Positions 34,148-43,588 of a DNA stretch of 64,000 bases are shown in pieces; within the stretch, counting starts at the first letter, position 1; the number at the start of each line of letters is the position of its first letter. Position numbers and translations under genes: made by a program. Source of the stretch: Desulfosediminicola flagellatus (lineage in GTDB: Bacteria > Desulfobacterota > Desulfobulbia > Desulfobulbales > Desulfocapsaceae); NCBI RefSeq assembly GCF_005116655.2, contig NZ_CP050698.1, forward strand, positions 884,001 through 948,000, given 5' to 3'. The notes under the pieces were generated by a model that did no database searches, was not told the origin of the DNA, and worked only from the letters and a program-made list of their open reading frames with translations.

Positions 34148-37100
34148 ATGCTTATAGACTCAGGCAGGATTGTTTCAGATTTTGATCCGCACTTTAAGAT
34201 TTTCCATGAACTTATGCCTTTTAAAGTTCAGGAAATCCTGCTTGTTTCCAGTCTCTATGATGCCTTTATTATGGAAGAGGACGGGAGCCTGGCAACCAGG
34301 CTCATAAATGAGTATCACGGTCTTAACCTGAGTAAGGCGCCGCGAATCACCAGGGTTTCCACTGCAGAGGAAGCGCTGGAAATTTTAACAAGAAAGCCGT
34401 TTGATATGGTTATGACTATGCCATATCTCGGTAGCATGGATGCTTTTGAACTTGGGTCGGAAATAAAAAAAATCCGGCCGGATATCCCCGTAGTGCTGGT
34501 AGCTCACAATATTCGCTCCACTTTCGCTGATAAAATGGACTCCCATGGGGTAGATCGAATTTTCCTCTGGTGTTGTGAGGCTGATCTGCTGCTTGCCATC
34601 ATAAAAAATGTTGAAGACCATCGTAATGTCGACGCGGATATCCAAAGGGCAATGGTGCGGGTCATCATCTATGTTGAAGATTCCCCCCTATACAGATCGC
34701 TTTTTTTACCGCTCATATATCAGGAGGTAGTGCGGCAGACCCAGTCAGTTCTTGATGAAAGCCTCAATGAACGCCATCGTTTACTGAGAATGCGAGCCCG
34801 ACCCAGAATACTGATGGCTACTGATTACGAAGAAGCCATGAAGTTGTACATGCGCTATAAACCCTTTGTGTTTGGCATTATATCTGATGGGCGGTATAAA
34901 AAAGATGGTGTAATAGACGCAGAAGCCGGGATAATTTTTCTTCGCAACGTGAGAAAGGAAGTTCCGGATCTGCCTCTGCTGATGATCAGTTCGGAAGCGG
35001 ACAATCGCGAAAAGGCCGAGAAGTTACCAGCTATATTTATTAACAAGGATTCACCAGCAATCCGTGATGAGCTCCATGATTTTTTCCTGAACTACCTCGG
35101 TTTCGGAGATTTTGTCTTCAGGCTCCCCGATGAAACTGCTATCGGCCACGCATCAAATATTTACGAGTTTGAACAACAACTTCGTGTTATTCCAGATGAA
35201 TCACTCGAATATCATGCTAAAAGGAATCATTTCTCAAACTGGGTAATGGCACGGGCTGAGGTGGCGTTGGCCAGGCGATTGCATTGCGACTATATCTCCA
35301 ATATTGAAAACCTCTCAGATATGCGAGAGGATCTGATTTTTAAAGTCCATTCACTCCGTAAGCTGCGTCAGCAGGGAGTTGTAGTCAAGTTTAACCACAG
35401 CGATTATGACCCGGATATCATGGATTTTGTCAAAATTGGAAATGGCTCAATGGGCGGTAAAGCCCGTGGCCTCGCATTTATGTGGGCATGTCTGCAGCGG
35501 TCGTATACTGAAGATTCGGTACTCTCGGCACATACCGTCACCATCCCCATAACATGTGTTATTACAGCAGATGGTTTTGATGCATTTGTCGCAGAGAACA
35601 ATCTCTACTATCAGCGTGATATGCCCGATGAGATGGTTGCGGACCTTTTTCTTGACGCAACCTTGCCCGCCTGGCTGAGAAAAGAACTTGCGGGCTTTCT
35701 AAAAAAAAGCTCCAAGCCGCTATCAGTACGATCATCAAGCCTCCTTGAGGATGCGCAGTTCAAACCCTATGCTGGACTTTATTCCACCTATTTTCTGCCA
35801 AATAATCATCCTGACTTTCGTGAGAGGATGAGTCAACTCGAAAGTGCAGTAAAACTTGTTTATGCTTCAACATGGTTTGAGAGCCCAAGAGCGTTTTCCC
35901 GTGCTTCAAGCCAGGGGCGTGATGATTCTATGGCTATTATCATTCAGCAGGTTGTCGGTGCGGAGTATGATGGTTTCTGGTATCCCTCGTTGGCCGGTGT
36001 TGCGCAATCCCATAATTACTATCCGGTGATGGGAATGAAAGCCGAGGAGGGGATTGCGCATATTGCACTTGGCATTGGTAAAACAGTTGTTGAAGGGGAA
36101 AAGTCGCTGAGGTTTTCTCCTGCCCATCCTAAGCGCTTACTGCAGTTTTCGTCTGTTGAAGATATCTTGCAAAACTGTCAGAGGGAGTTTTATGCGTTAG
36201 ATATGTATAGCAATAGCTGTGTTCAGCGGCGTGGTTCAAATCTGGTGAAACGATTAGTGCAGGATGCCGAGAGCGAGATGCCTGTGCAAATGCTTTCATC
36301 AACCTATATTGCAGATGAACACAGGATACGTGACGCGTATTTACCTGGTTTAAAAGTGATGACTTTTGCTCAGGTGTTGAAGTATACAAATTATCCTCTG
36401 GCTGAGATTCTGACTGAACTGTTGAAGTTGGGACGGAGGGGGATGGGGTGTGAAGTCGAAATTGAATTTGCTGTGGCTTTGCATCCGCAAATAGAAAAAA
36501 GTACATTTTATTTTTTGCAGATACGACCAATGGTAACAGGCGGAGAACGTGCTGATGTAACTATCTGTGATCACGAAGTTGAGTCGTCGTTTTGCTACTC
36601 AAATCAATCTCTGGGGCATGGGACTTTTGATAAAATGGTTGATATTGTTTACGTCAATCCAACCGATTTTGACCCGGCAGCAACCAGGAAAATGGCAACT
36701 GAGATTGGTGCAATAAACCGAAAGCTGACAAACGAAAATAGATCATATCTGCTGGTTGGTCCAGGGCGTTGGGGATCGGCCGATCATTGGCTGGGTATCC
36801 CGGTCCAGTGGAGTGATATCTCAGGCGTCGGAGCCATGATAGAATTGCGAAACGCAAGTATGCGGGTCGATCCTTCGCAGGGTTCACATTTTTTTCAGAA
36901 TATTACTTCGTTGGGAATTCCATATCTGACAGTTACTGAAGATCGTGATACGGTGCAATTGAACGCTCGTGATCATGATTTTTTTGACTGGGAATGGCTT
37001 AGCGCCCAACCGCATGTGGAAGAGTATTCCTATGTGAAACTGGTACGACTTGAAACACCCTTTGTTTTGAAATGCGATGGGAAAAAGTCAGAGAGCTGCT

Positions 37101-37177
37101 TGCTACCTGGTGAAGAGGCGGACGAGGCGTCATGTACAGTTGAAGGCGAATCGGTTTTTAATGAACGTTACAGATAG
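34148..37177 (+). CDS. Double-receiver PEP-synthase-like protein (REC-REC-PPDK_N)
   Basis: 1009 residues. The first receiver-like domain (about 20-160) lacks the phosphoacceptor Asp (TMPYLG region). The second (about 175-330) keeps the acidic start (YVEDSP) and an Asp in GIISDGRYK. A PEP synthase/PPDK N-terminal ATP-grasp-like domain follows (about 425-900), with GNGSMGGKARGLAF, SVRSSSLLED and the C-terminal FYFLQIRPM. No phosphohistidine swivel or PEP-binding barrel, so it cannot be a complete PEP synthase. Likely a signalling ATPase or a pyruvate/phosphate-sensing kinase of unknown target. Confidence 0.8.
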   Translation: MLIDSGRIVSDFDPHFKIFHELMPFKVQEILLVSSLYDAFIMEEDGSLATRLINEYHGLNLSKAPRITRVSTAEEALEILTRKPFDMVMTMPYLGSMDAFELGSEIKKIRPDIPVVLVAHNIRSTFADKMDSHGVDRIFLWCCEADLLLAIIKNVEDHRNVDADIQRAMVRVIIYVEDSPLYRSLFLPLIYQEVVRQTQSVLDESLNERHRLLRMRARPRILMATDYEEAMKLYMRYKPFVFGIISDGRYKKDGVIDAEAGIIFLRNVRKEVPDLPLLMISSEADNREKAEKLPAIFINKDSPAIRDELHDFFLNYLGFGDFVFRLPDETAIGHASNIYEFEQQLRVIPDESLEYHAKRNHFSNWVMARAEVALARRLHCDYISNIENLSDMREDLIFKVHSLRKLRQQGVVVKFNHSDYDPDIMDFVKIGNGSMGGKARGLAFMWACLQRSYTEDSVLSAHTVTIPITCVITADGFDAFVAENNLYYQRDMPDEMVADLFLDATLPAWLRKELAGFLKKSSKPLSVRSSSLLEDAQFKPYAGLYSTYFLPNNHPDFRERMSQLESAVKLVYASTWFESPRAFSRASSQGRDDSMAIIIQQVVGAEYDGFWYPSLAGVAQSHNYYPVMGMKAEEGIAHIALGIGKTVVEGEKSLRFSPAHPKRLLQFSSVEDILQNCQREFYALDMYSNSCVQRRGSNLVKRLVQDAESEMPVQMLSSTYIADEHRIRDAYLPGLKVMTFAQVLKYTNYPLAEILTELLKLGRRGMGCEVEIEFAVALHPQIEKSTFYFLQIRPMVTGGERADVTICDHEVESSFCYSNQSLGHGTFDKMVDIVYVNPTDFDPAATRKMATEIGAINRKLTNENRSYLLVGPGRWGSADHWLGIPVQWSDISGVGAMIELRNASMRVDPSQGSHFFQNITSLGIPYLTVTEDRDTVQLNARDHDFFDWEWLSAQPHVEEYSYVKLVRLETPFVLKCDGKKSESCLLPGEEADEASCTVEGESVFNERYR

Positions 37178-37365
37178 AGAAAGATACCGAATATGAATTA
37201 TCCGTCGAGTTTAACATGTCGTATTAATTATTAATAGTTAAATTAGAATACAACGCTGTGTAAGCGAATAACAAAATATATATATACTATACTTTAACTA
37301 CTGATAAGATCATCCATATTGAAGCTTCCGGTCAGATGAGCACCGGCTAAAAGCGGGAGAAATGC

Positions 37366-38715
37366 ATGGAGCAGATAATGAGCCTCGTGAAGGAGCGCGA
37401 TCCTGAGCAGAGGGAATTTCACCAGGCTGTGCAGGAAGTTGTTGAAACTGTCAAGCCGGTTCTTGATAGAAATATGGAGTACCGTCAGCAAGCAGTGTTA
37501 AAGCGTATCACTGAACCCGAACGGGTTATAATGTTTCGTGTTCCCTGGATGGATGACGATGGACAGGTTCACGTCAATAGAGGTTTCAGGGTTGAAATGA
37601 ACAGTGCACTTGGCCCGTACAAGGGGGGCCTGCGTTTTCATCCTTCAGTTAATCTCGGAATTATAAAGTTTTTGGCCTTTGAACAGGTATTTAAAAATTC
37701 ACTGACCACCCTTTCAATGGGTGGAGGTAAAGGTGGGTCTGATTTCAATCCTAAGGGGAAATCGGATGCCGAGGTTATGCGCTTTTGCCAGGCTTTTATG
37801 GCAGAACTCTACAGGCATATTGGTCCCAATACCGATGTACCCGCAGGAGATATCGGTGTGGGGGCACGCGAGATCGGATACCTTTTCGGCATGTACAAAA
37901 AACTGAGCAATGAGTTCACCGGAGTGTTGACCGGGAAAAGCCTGAACTGGGGTGGGAGCCTTATCCGACCGGAAGCTACAGGGTACGGCACGGTATATTT
38001 CGCAGCAGAGATGCTGACCACCCGTAATGAAAATTTTGAGAATAAGACGTGCCTTGTTTCGGGGTCCGGTAATGTAGCGCAGTTTACAACTGAGAAAATC
38101 CTGGAACTTGGTGGTAAGGTGCTGACGATCTCTGATTCTTCAGGGTATATCTATGATGAGCAGGGCATAGATAGAGAGAAGTTAGAATATATCCAGCAGC
38201 TAAAAAATGTGCGACGCGGGCGTATACAGGAGTTTGTTGAAAAATATCCGGGTGCTGTGTACACGGCAGTTGATCCTGCTCTGGATTATAATCCGCTTTG
38301 GGCACACAAAGCCGATTGCGCTATGCCATGTGCAACCCAGAATGAAATTAATAAGAAAGATTCCTCTAACCTTATACAAGGTGGTGTTACACTGATAAGT
38401 GAAGGGGCGAATATGCCATGCACGCCTGAAGCTGTTGATATCCTGATTGACCAGGGAGTGTTATATGCCCCCGGAAAAGCGGCAAATGCAGGCGGGGTTG
38501 CGGTATCCGGTCTTGAAATGGCTCAAAATTCGATGCGTCTTTCCTGGCCACGCGAAGAGGTTGACAACCGCTTGAAGCAGATAATGAAATCGATTCACAG
38601 AACCTGTCTTGATGCATCCTCAGAGTATGGCATGGGGCAGAATTACCTTGTGGGAGCAAATATCGCTGGATTCACAAAGGTGGTAAACGCAATGCTGGAT
38701 CAAGGGCTTGTCTAA
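37366..38715 (+). CDS. gdhA: NADP-specific glutamate dehydrogenase
   Basis: 449 residues, hexameric GDH length. Landmarks are PYKGGLRFHPSV, KNSLTTLSMGGGKGGSDFNPKGKSDAE with the catalytic lysine, PAGDIGVGAREIG and the Rossmann SGSGNVAQFTTEK. Interconverts 2-oxoglutarate plus ammonia and glutamate. The ribosome site GGGAGA precedes ATG at 37366. It lies 8 bases before bpt. Confidence 0.96.
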   Translation: MEQIMSLVKERDPEQREFHQAVQEVVETVKPVLDRNMEYRQQAVLKRITEPERVIMFRVPWMDDDGQVHVNRGFRVEMNSALGPYKGGLRFHPSVNLGIIKFLAFEQVFKNSLTTLSMGGGKGGSDFNPKGKSDAEVMRFCQAFMAELYRHIGPNTDVPAGDIGVGAREIGYLFGMYKKLSNEFTGVLTGKSLNWGGSLIRPEATGYGTVYFAAEMLTTRNENFENKTCLVSGSGNVAQFTTEKILELGGKVLTISDSSGYIYDEQGIDREKLEYIQQLKNVRRGRIQEFVEKYPGAVYTAVDPALDYNPLWAHKADCAMPCATQNEINKKDSSNLIQGGVTLISEGANMPCTPEAVDILIDQGVLYAPGKAANAGGVAVSGLEMAQNSMRLSWPREEVDNRLKQIMKSIHRTCLDASSEYGMGQNYLVGANIAGFTKVVNAMLDQGLV

Positions 38716-38723
38716 TTACTACT

Positions 38724-39506
38724 ATGAAATCTACAACTGTCGATGACGAAAGGATGAAGGAAAACGTGACGACAGATTACGACAAAATATGTGCAGCGGA
38801 ATTCGCTGCCCTCCAGAACCGGGTAGACAGGTACTTCGTTGAACTTAATACCGAATGCCCTTACGGTTTGCCGTATATAGCCTGTTTTTACCAGGCGATG
38901 TTCGGGCCGATCAATGACCGTGCGATGGAACTGTTTCTGGCTGCCGGCTATAGACGTAATGGCAATTGTCTTTACTCTATGCATTGCAGACAATGCTCAG
39001 CCTGTATTCCCATCCGTATGAAACCCGCTGATTTTAAGCCCAACCGTAATCAGCGGCGTGTGCGGAGTAAAAATGCCGATATTGATGTGTGCCTCAGCAG
39101 TGTAGATATGGATAAGGAGCATATGGCCCTTTGCGATCGTTTTCTGTCAGCGCGATATCCGCAGGAGTTTAATACAGCTGACGGGTATTATGGTGGTTTC
39201 TTCTGTAATAACATTGTGGATTCTATCCGGATTGATTTTCGTATTGATGGGCGTCTTGTTGGCGGTTCTGTGATTGATATGGGAAATAACTGGATGAATG
39301 CCGTCTATTTCTATTTTGATCCTGATGAAAGTGCACGAAGTCTCGGGACCTTTAACATTCTTACCCTGATTGATATGTGTCGTGATTATGAGATCGAATA
39401 TCTTTATCTTGGATATTATATCAAGGAAGTTCGGGCAATGAATTATAAGGAGAGGTTTTGTCCTCACGAGTTGTTTATTGACGGGGTTTGGCAGCAGAAA
39501 ATGTGA
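38724..39506 (+). CDS. bpt: Leucyl/arginyl-tRNA-protein transferase (Bpt/ATE-type)
   Basis: 260 residues of the ATE/Bpt fold: N-terminal CPYGL, then SMHCRQCSACIPIR (the cysteine cluster), RNQRRV and the C-terminal YLYLGYYIKEVRAMNYK motif. It adds leucine (or arginine) to N-terminal acidic residues to make N-degrons for ClpS/ClpAP. It follows gdhA by 8 bases. Second start at 38760 possible. Confidence 0.9.
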   Translation: MKSTTVDDERMKENVTTDYDKICAAEFAALQNRVDRYFVELNTECPYGLPYIACFYQAMFGPINDRAMELFLAAGYRRNGNCLYSMHCRQCSACIPIRMKPADFKPNRNQRRVRSKNADIDVCLSSVDMDKEHMALCDRFLSARYPQEFNTADGYYGGFFCNNIVDSIRIDFRIDGRLVGGSVIDMGNNWMNAVYFYFDPDESARSLGTFNILTLIDMCRDYEIEYLYLGYYIKEVRAMNYKERFCPHELFIDGVWQQKM

Positions 39507-39775
39507 TTAATTGTCAACGCTGTAGGTGCTGATATCTAAGCATTGTGCTGTTTTTTCGATGTTGTTCACGTTGGCCCGTTGACTGGTCATGGGACCATAA
39601 AAAACATAGCAGATGATATCCATTTAAAACAATACCAAATGGATATGCGGTATAGGTTGATGAAAAAGAATGAGCCTGACTGATTGACGGATCCGTTGTT
39701 TTTGTGATAAGGTAAAATCAGGTATAGTCTTCATGCACTTTTTTCAACATCAGATTCCATTCGTGGAGGGGGGAT
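39507..39775. other. Intergenic region with a 10-bp inverted repeat
   Basis: About 270 bases without a gene. ATATCCATTT...AAATGGATAT (39616-39646) is a perfect 10-bp inverted repeat with an 11-base loop; the T-tract is weak, so it could be a terminator for gdhA-bpt or an operator. Confidence 0.4.
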
Positions 39776-39958
39776 ATGAAAAGATGGCATATGGAGGGTA
39801 TTGTCAGTTTTACAGGACGGACCAGTCCAAAGCTTGAAATTCCGCATCCCGGCCAACGAACACTCTGGTCGGCTGCATCTATAGCCAGAGGCAGAACGGA
39901 TTCTGTTCTGGTTAAAGTATTGCGGGCAGCAAAAGAACGTATGCTGCGTCAGGCCTGA
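39776..39958 (+). CDS. Small hypothetical protein
   Basis: 60 residues, basic, no membrane segment and no recognised family. GGAGGGGGGAT sits just before the ATG, an unusually strong ribosome site, and this is the main reason to believe the gene. Followed by the AmmeMemoRadiSam gene after about 105 bases. Confidence 0.5.
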   Translation: MKRWHMEGIVSFTGRTSPKLEIPHPGQRTLWSAASIARGRTDSVLVKVLRAAKERMLRQA

Positions 39959-40065
39959 GATACCATACTCCTAAATGTGCAAGCTGTTTTGAGTTTTTTA
40001 AACCCCTTAGGGGAGGCGCTGAGTTGCGTCTGCCAACCTATGGGGATTATTATAGGTGAGAAGCT

Positions 40066-41076
40066 ATGCGGAAAGCAAAGTTCTGTACCTCGAAAGATGG
40101 GTATGTCCAGTGCAATCTTTGTTCTCATCAATGTAAAATAACCGAGGGGAAACGTGGTCTCTGCAAAGTTCGGGAGAACATTGACGGCAGGGTTTTTTCT
40201 CGTGTTTACGGTAAAGTTGTTGCCGAGAATATAGACCCCATCGAGAAGAAACCTCTCTTTCACATCCTGCCTGGAACCCTATCCTATTCTATCTCTACAC
40301 GTGGCTGTAACTTCAGGTGTCTGCATTGTCAAAATGCATCGATTTCACAAGTTGAAAGAACAGAAGATCCCGCAAGGTTTTGTAAGGATCGCAGTCCTGA
40401 GGAAATTGTTGCATCAGCTGTCTCCTCAGGTTGCAGAAGTATAAGTTATACCTATGTTGAGCCGACGATATTTTATGAGTACGCTTATGACTGCAGTGTG
40501 CTGGCTGTTGAGAATGGACTGAAAAATATATTTGTTTCAAATGGATATATGAGTGGTGCCGCTACAAGAGAACTGGCATCTGTGCTTACAGCAATTAATA
40601 TCGACATCAAGTCGTTCAGCGATGATTTTTACAGAAAGATATGTGGTGCCCGCCTCCAACCGGTTCTTGATACTGTGCAACTGATGCATGAGTTGGGCGT
40701 GTGGGTAGAAGTTACTACGCTACTGATCCCGGGGAAAAATGATTCAACCGAAGAGCTTAAGGCCCTTGCAAAATTTATAGCGAATGTAGACGTTACAATC
40801 CCCTGGCATGTCACCGCATTCTACCCGACACATAAAATGCTGGAACCACCACGAACCTCTCTAGAGATCCTTGAAAGGGCATATCAGATAGGAATAGATT
40901 CAGGATTGCAGTTTGTTTATGAGGGGAACATACCGGGAAGCGGCGGCGAATCCACTTCATGCCCAGGTTGTAAGTCGGTGGTTGTGAGCAGGCGTGGCTT
41001 CTCAATTGAGAAAAACAGCTTGGCCGATGGTAAATGCCCGGAATGTTCGACTTCGATTCCGGGCGTCTGGAAGTGA
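40066..41076 (+). CDS. amrS: AmmeMemoRadiSam system radical SAM enzyme (AmrS)
   Basis: 336 residues. The radical SAM motif is CNFRCLHCQ (about 85-93). N-terminal CNLCSHQCKITEGKRGLC and C-terminal CPGC...CPEC give extra cysteine sites, typical of the AmmeMemoRadiSam radical SAM (PFL-activase-like). Partner genes (AmmeCR1 domain, MEMO) are not beside it. Substrate unknown. Ends 8 bases before a MITE-like element. Confidence 0.85.
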   Translation: MRKAKFCTSKDGYVQCNLCSHQCKITEGKRGLCKVRENIDGRVFSRVYGKVVAENIDPIEKKPLFHILPGTLSYSISTRGCNFRCLHCQNASISQVERTEDPARFCKDRSPEEIVASAVSSGCRSISYTYVEPTIFYEYAYDCSVLAVENGLKNIFVSNGYMSGAATRELASVLTAINIDIKSFSDDFYRKICGARLQPVLDTVQLMHELGVWVEVTTLLIPGKNDSTEELKALAKFIANVDVTIPWHVTAFYPTHKMLEPPRTSLEILERAYQIGIDSGLQFVYEGNIPGSGGESTSCPGCKSVVVSRRGFSIEKNSLADGKCPECSTSIPGVWK

Positions 41077-41083
41077 ATCCTAC

Positions 41084-41230
41084 CCAGGAGGCTGTCTGAG
41101 AATAGGAGTTTTGGTCAAAATCGAGACTTTTCCCAAAAATAAGCACAGCCATATAGATGATATTGCGAGCATTATTTTTTGAAAATTCCGAAGAGTTTGG
41201 GCAAAAGGCCATTGTCGGACAGTCTCCTGG
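41084..41230. repeat. MITE-like element, family 1, copy B
   Basis: About 147 bases: ends AGGAGGCTGTCTGAGAATAGG and CCATTGTCGGACAGTCTCCT, with the internal GCATTATTTTTTGAAAATTCCGAAGAGTTTGGGC segment. Flanked by CCAG and CTGG, which continue the inverted repeat. Confidence 0.85.
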
Positions 41231-41391
41231 GACTGCCTATTACCCATAAATCAAAACCTCAGCTTTACAGATTATCTTCGGGATCCTTGAAAATACAATA
41301 AAAGGACTGAGGTTAAAGGCCTAAGTCCTTATGCACGCCTTGATCCTGAACCAACCGCTGACGTTTCAAGATGGAAACTACCTGAACTATT

Positions 41392-42243
41392 TCAACGTCT
41401 TTTCCGAAATAACGTCCCGCTTGTTTTGGTGAGCAGGATCGCAAATACGGCTGCTGTAAGACCGAGCAACACATTGTAATACGCTGGTGCAGCAAGCGCG
41501 ATACGTATGATGAGAGTCGATAGAGCAAATCCCGAATTTCTAAATACAGCATAAAACGAAGGTTGAAAGCATTGTGAAATGAGAACAACCAAAATGTCTG
41601 TAAGTATCAGAACTGTATAAAATTGATGAAGAAAATCTGTATGACTTGTTCCTTGAACTGTCAAAACCAAATTGTTGATTCCCATATACGAAAATGTAGC
41701 TAAAAGAGCCAGAGCAATTCCTTTTTTGGCAGCAACGAAGGCGTAGAGATCGGTCGGCCGCATAGCATCTTCAGCATTTTTAGCCTGTACTATATAATAA
41801 TAGCCAAGGAGGGCGAAAACCAATAGTGCACCAAAGCCATCTGAAATGATCCTGAGGATAGCATCCTGATTTCCTTCAAATGAGAGCGGTTCAGGAAATT
41901 TCGAAAGTTCTTTAAATGCACTCCTGAGCAGGATAAGCGAGAGAATCTCAAACTGTTTACCAACGGATTTTGAAAAAGAGCACGGCAGTGTAAAAACGAG
42001 ACTTATCACCTCGAGTATCAGCACTACTGTGAATGCGTAAGAGATAGCGTAGAAATGATTTGTTGGTACAAAATTGAAAAACGCTCCAGGCAGCAGTCCC
42101 TGCCGTTTCATTTCTATAGTAATAAGACTGAGAAGGAAAAAAATAACCAGTGTTACAGATATCTTACGGTACATTTTTTCATGCTCCCAGAGATGGTGGA
42201 GCGGGTCAAAAATGTACGTTATTTTTTCATACAGATAGTTCAT
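41392..42243 (-). CDS. Multi-pass membrane protein, unknown family
   Basis: 283 residues with about six to seven membrane helices (about 27-44, 62-82, 125-148, 170-192, 210-228, 245-270). No catalytic motif and no recognised domain. Isolated on the minus strand between a MITE and PilZ. Confidence 0.65.
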   Translation of the reverse strand: MNYLYEKITYIFDPLHHLWEHEKMYRKISVTLVIFFLLSLITIEMKRQGLLPGAFFNFVPTNHFYAISYAFTVVLILEVISLVFTLPCSFSKSVGKQFEILSLILLRSAFKELSKFPEPLSFEGNQDAILRIISDGFGALLVFALLGYYYIVQAKNAEDAMRPTDLYAFVAAKKGIALALLATFSYMGINNLVLTVQGTSHTDFLHQFYTVLILTDILVVLISQCFQPSFYAVFRNSGFALSTLIIRIALAAPAYYNVLLGLTAAVFAILLTKTSGTLFRKRR

Positions 42244-42450
42244 GTGATCATTTTGGAAGTTAGAGTAGTGGTGGGGAAAAGATGCTTTCAGTATTGATAT
42301 TCATTTGCATTTACTATCATGGAATGAAGATATTGGCAAATGAAATAGTGATTTAATATACGTTAGAAGAGTATTACAAAACAGGATTGTCTCACGAGTT
42401 TTCAGCCTGGGGGAAGGCTGTATACCCTGCAGATTATCTTATTGTATTGT

Positions 42451-42506
42451 CCAAAAGAGAAAACCCTGTACACCCAGGGAGAAAAAAATCGAAGGTGCAC
42501 AGGGTT
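42451..42506 (-). terminator. Rho-independent terminator after pilZ gene
   Basis: On the minus strand AACCCTGTGCACC pairs with GGTGTACAGGGTT (one G-T pair), with a T-rich tail (42451-42461) after it. Confidence 0.75.
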
Positions 42507-42519
42507 GAGGAGATACTGT

Positions 42520-42873
42520 TTATGAGATGAAAATGTCTGGCCATGGATCTTCTTCGTGTTCAACAACCGGTTCTTTATCCATAACGAATTCTGTCCACTT
42601 CCAGGGGGCGTTAATGAGTTCTAAGCCGAGATTTTTAGTATAGCCTGCATTGTGAGACCATCTAATGCGGGCTGACATTTTGAAATTCGTTTCCTTGCTT
42701 GTAATAACCAGAGATAAGCGTCGAACGTTATGGTCGATCTTTCCCGGAATATCCTGAAGGCACATGCCAAACCTGGAAATGTTGTGTATGTAGCCTGAGA
42801 AAAATCCTCTACCATCTGAAATATCAACCAGATAATTAATATCCCCGAGCCGTGGATGTTTTCGATTTTCCAT
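42520..42873 (-). CDS. PilZ-domain protein (c-di-GMP binding)
   Basis: 117 residues. The c-di-GMP motifs are present: RxxxR as RKHPR (4-8) and NxSxxG as HNISRFGM (about 31-38), about 25 residues apart. The protein is a stand-alone PilZ domain, so it acts as a diffusible c-di-GMP effector. Partner unknown; the gene has its own terminator. Confidence 0.85.
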   Translation of the reverse strand: MENRKHPRLGDINYLVDISDGRGFFSGYIHNISRFGMCLQDIPGKIDHNVRRLSLVITSKETNFKMSARIRWSHNAGYTKNLGLELINAPWKWTEFVMDKEPVVEHEEDPWPDIFIS

Positions 42874-42942
42874 ATTACCTCATTCGTAAATAGAACAATC
42901 ACATATATAATAGTTTGGATACGCTGATTTCACAGAAGCGGG

Positions 42943-43089
42943 CTAGGAGACTGTCCGACAATGGCCTTTGTTACAAACTCTTCGTTATTATCAAAAAATA
43001 ATGCTCGCAATATCAAATATATGTCTGCGCTTGTTTTTTGCTAATGTCTCGATTTTGAACCAAATACCTATTCTCGGACAGCCTCCAGG
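42943..43089. repeat. MITE-like element, family 1, copy C (reverse orientation)
   Basis: Reverse complement orientation of copies A and B: starts CTAGGAGACTGTCCGACAATGG and ends TCTCGGACAGCCTCC; the TCAAAAAATAATGC block is present in reverse. Confidence 0.85.
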
Positions 43090-43588
43090 GACTGCCTATT
43101 ACCAATATCTTTTCGTTTTTTGCCAAATCTGTCGATTTTCCAGCATCCTGCCTAGACTGGAAGTGTGCATGAGGACTCAGTCCTTTTGTTGTGTTTGCAA
43201 AAAACACCAAGTAGCAACCCTACCTGTATAAGAAAATATGCAAAATTAACGATCTATAATGAAGCTAAAGTTACGCGACATACATTACACGTAGCCATGA
43301 CCATGAATGTGCAGGTATGTATATCGAGTACATCGGGGAATGTGACCGAATAATACTGGTATTTGCAAAAAACATAAAGAAAAAAAGAGTGCTAAAGTGT
43401 GTTAGGCGGTCTGGGGCAAAATAGAAATTGTGAAACGCGGGTCACACCGCGATTGTATCTGATTATCAATAGTCGGTGAGTTTTGCCCTTGCTACAATGC
43501 ATGGTGTCGGATAACGTTTGTTTGCATGACGTAGTACAGATTCTACCTATTATACAAACACTTTGATCAATATTTCTGGAGACCAGAC
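43090..43588. other. Intergenic region before the LysE gene
   Basis: About 500 bases without a gene. Shares GGGACTGCCTATTACC right after the MITE with copy B (41229). A CGCGG/CCGCG hairpin (43436-43453) stands alone. Promoter for lysE presumably near 43560. Confidence 0.4.
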
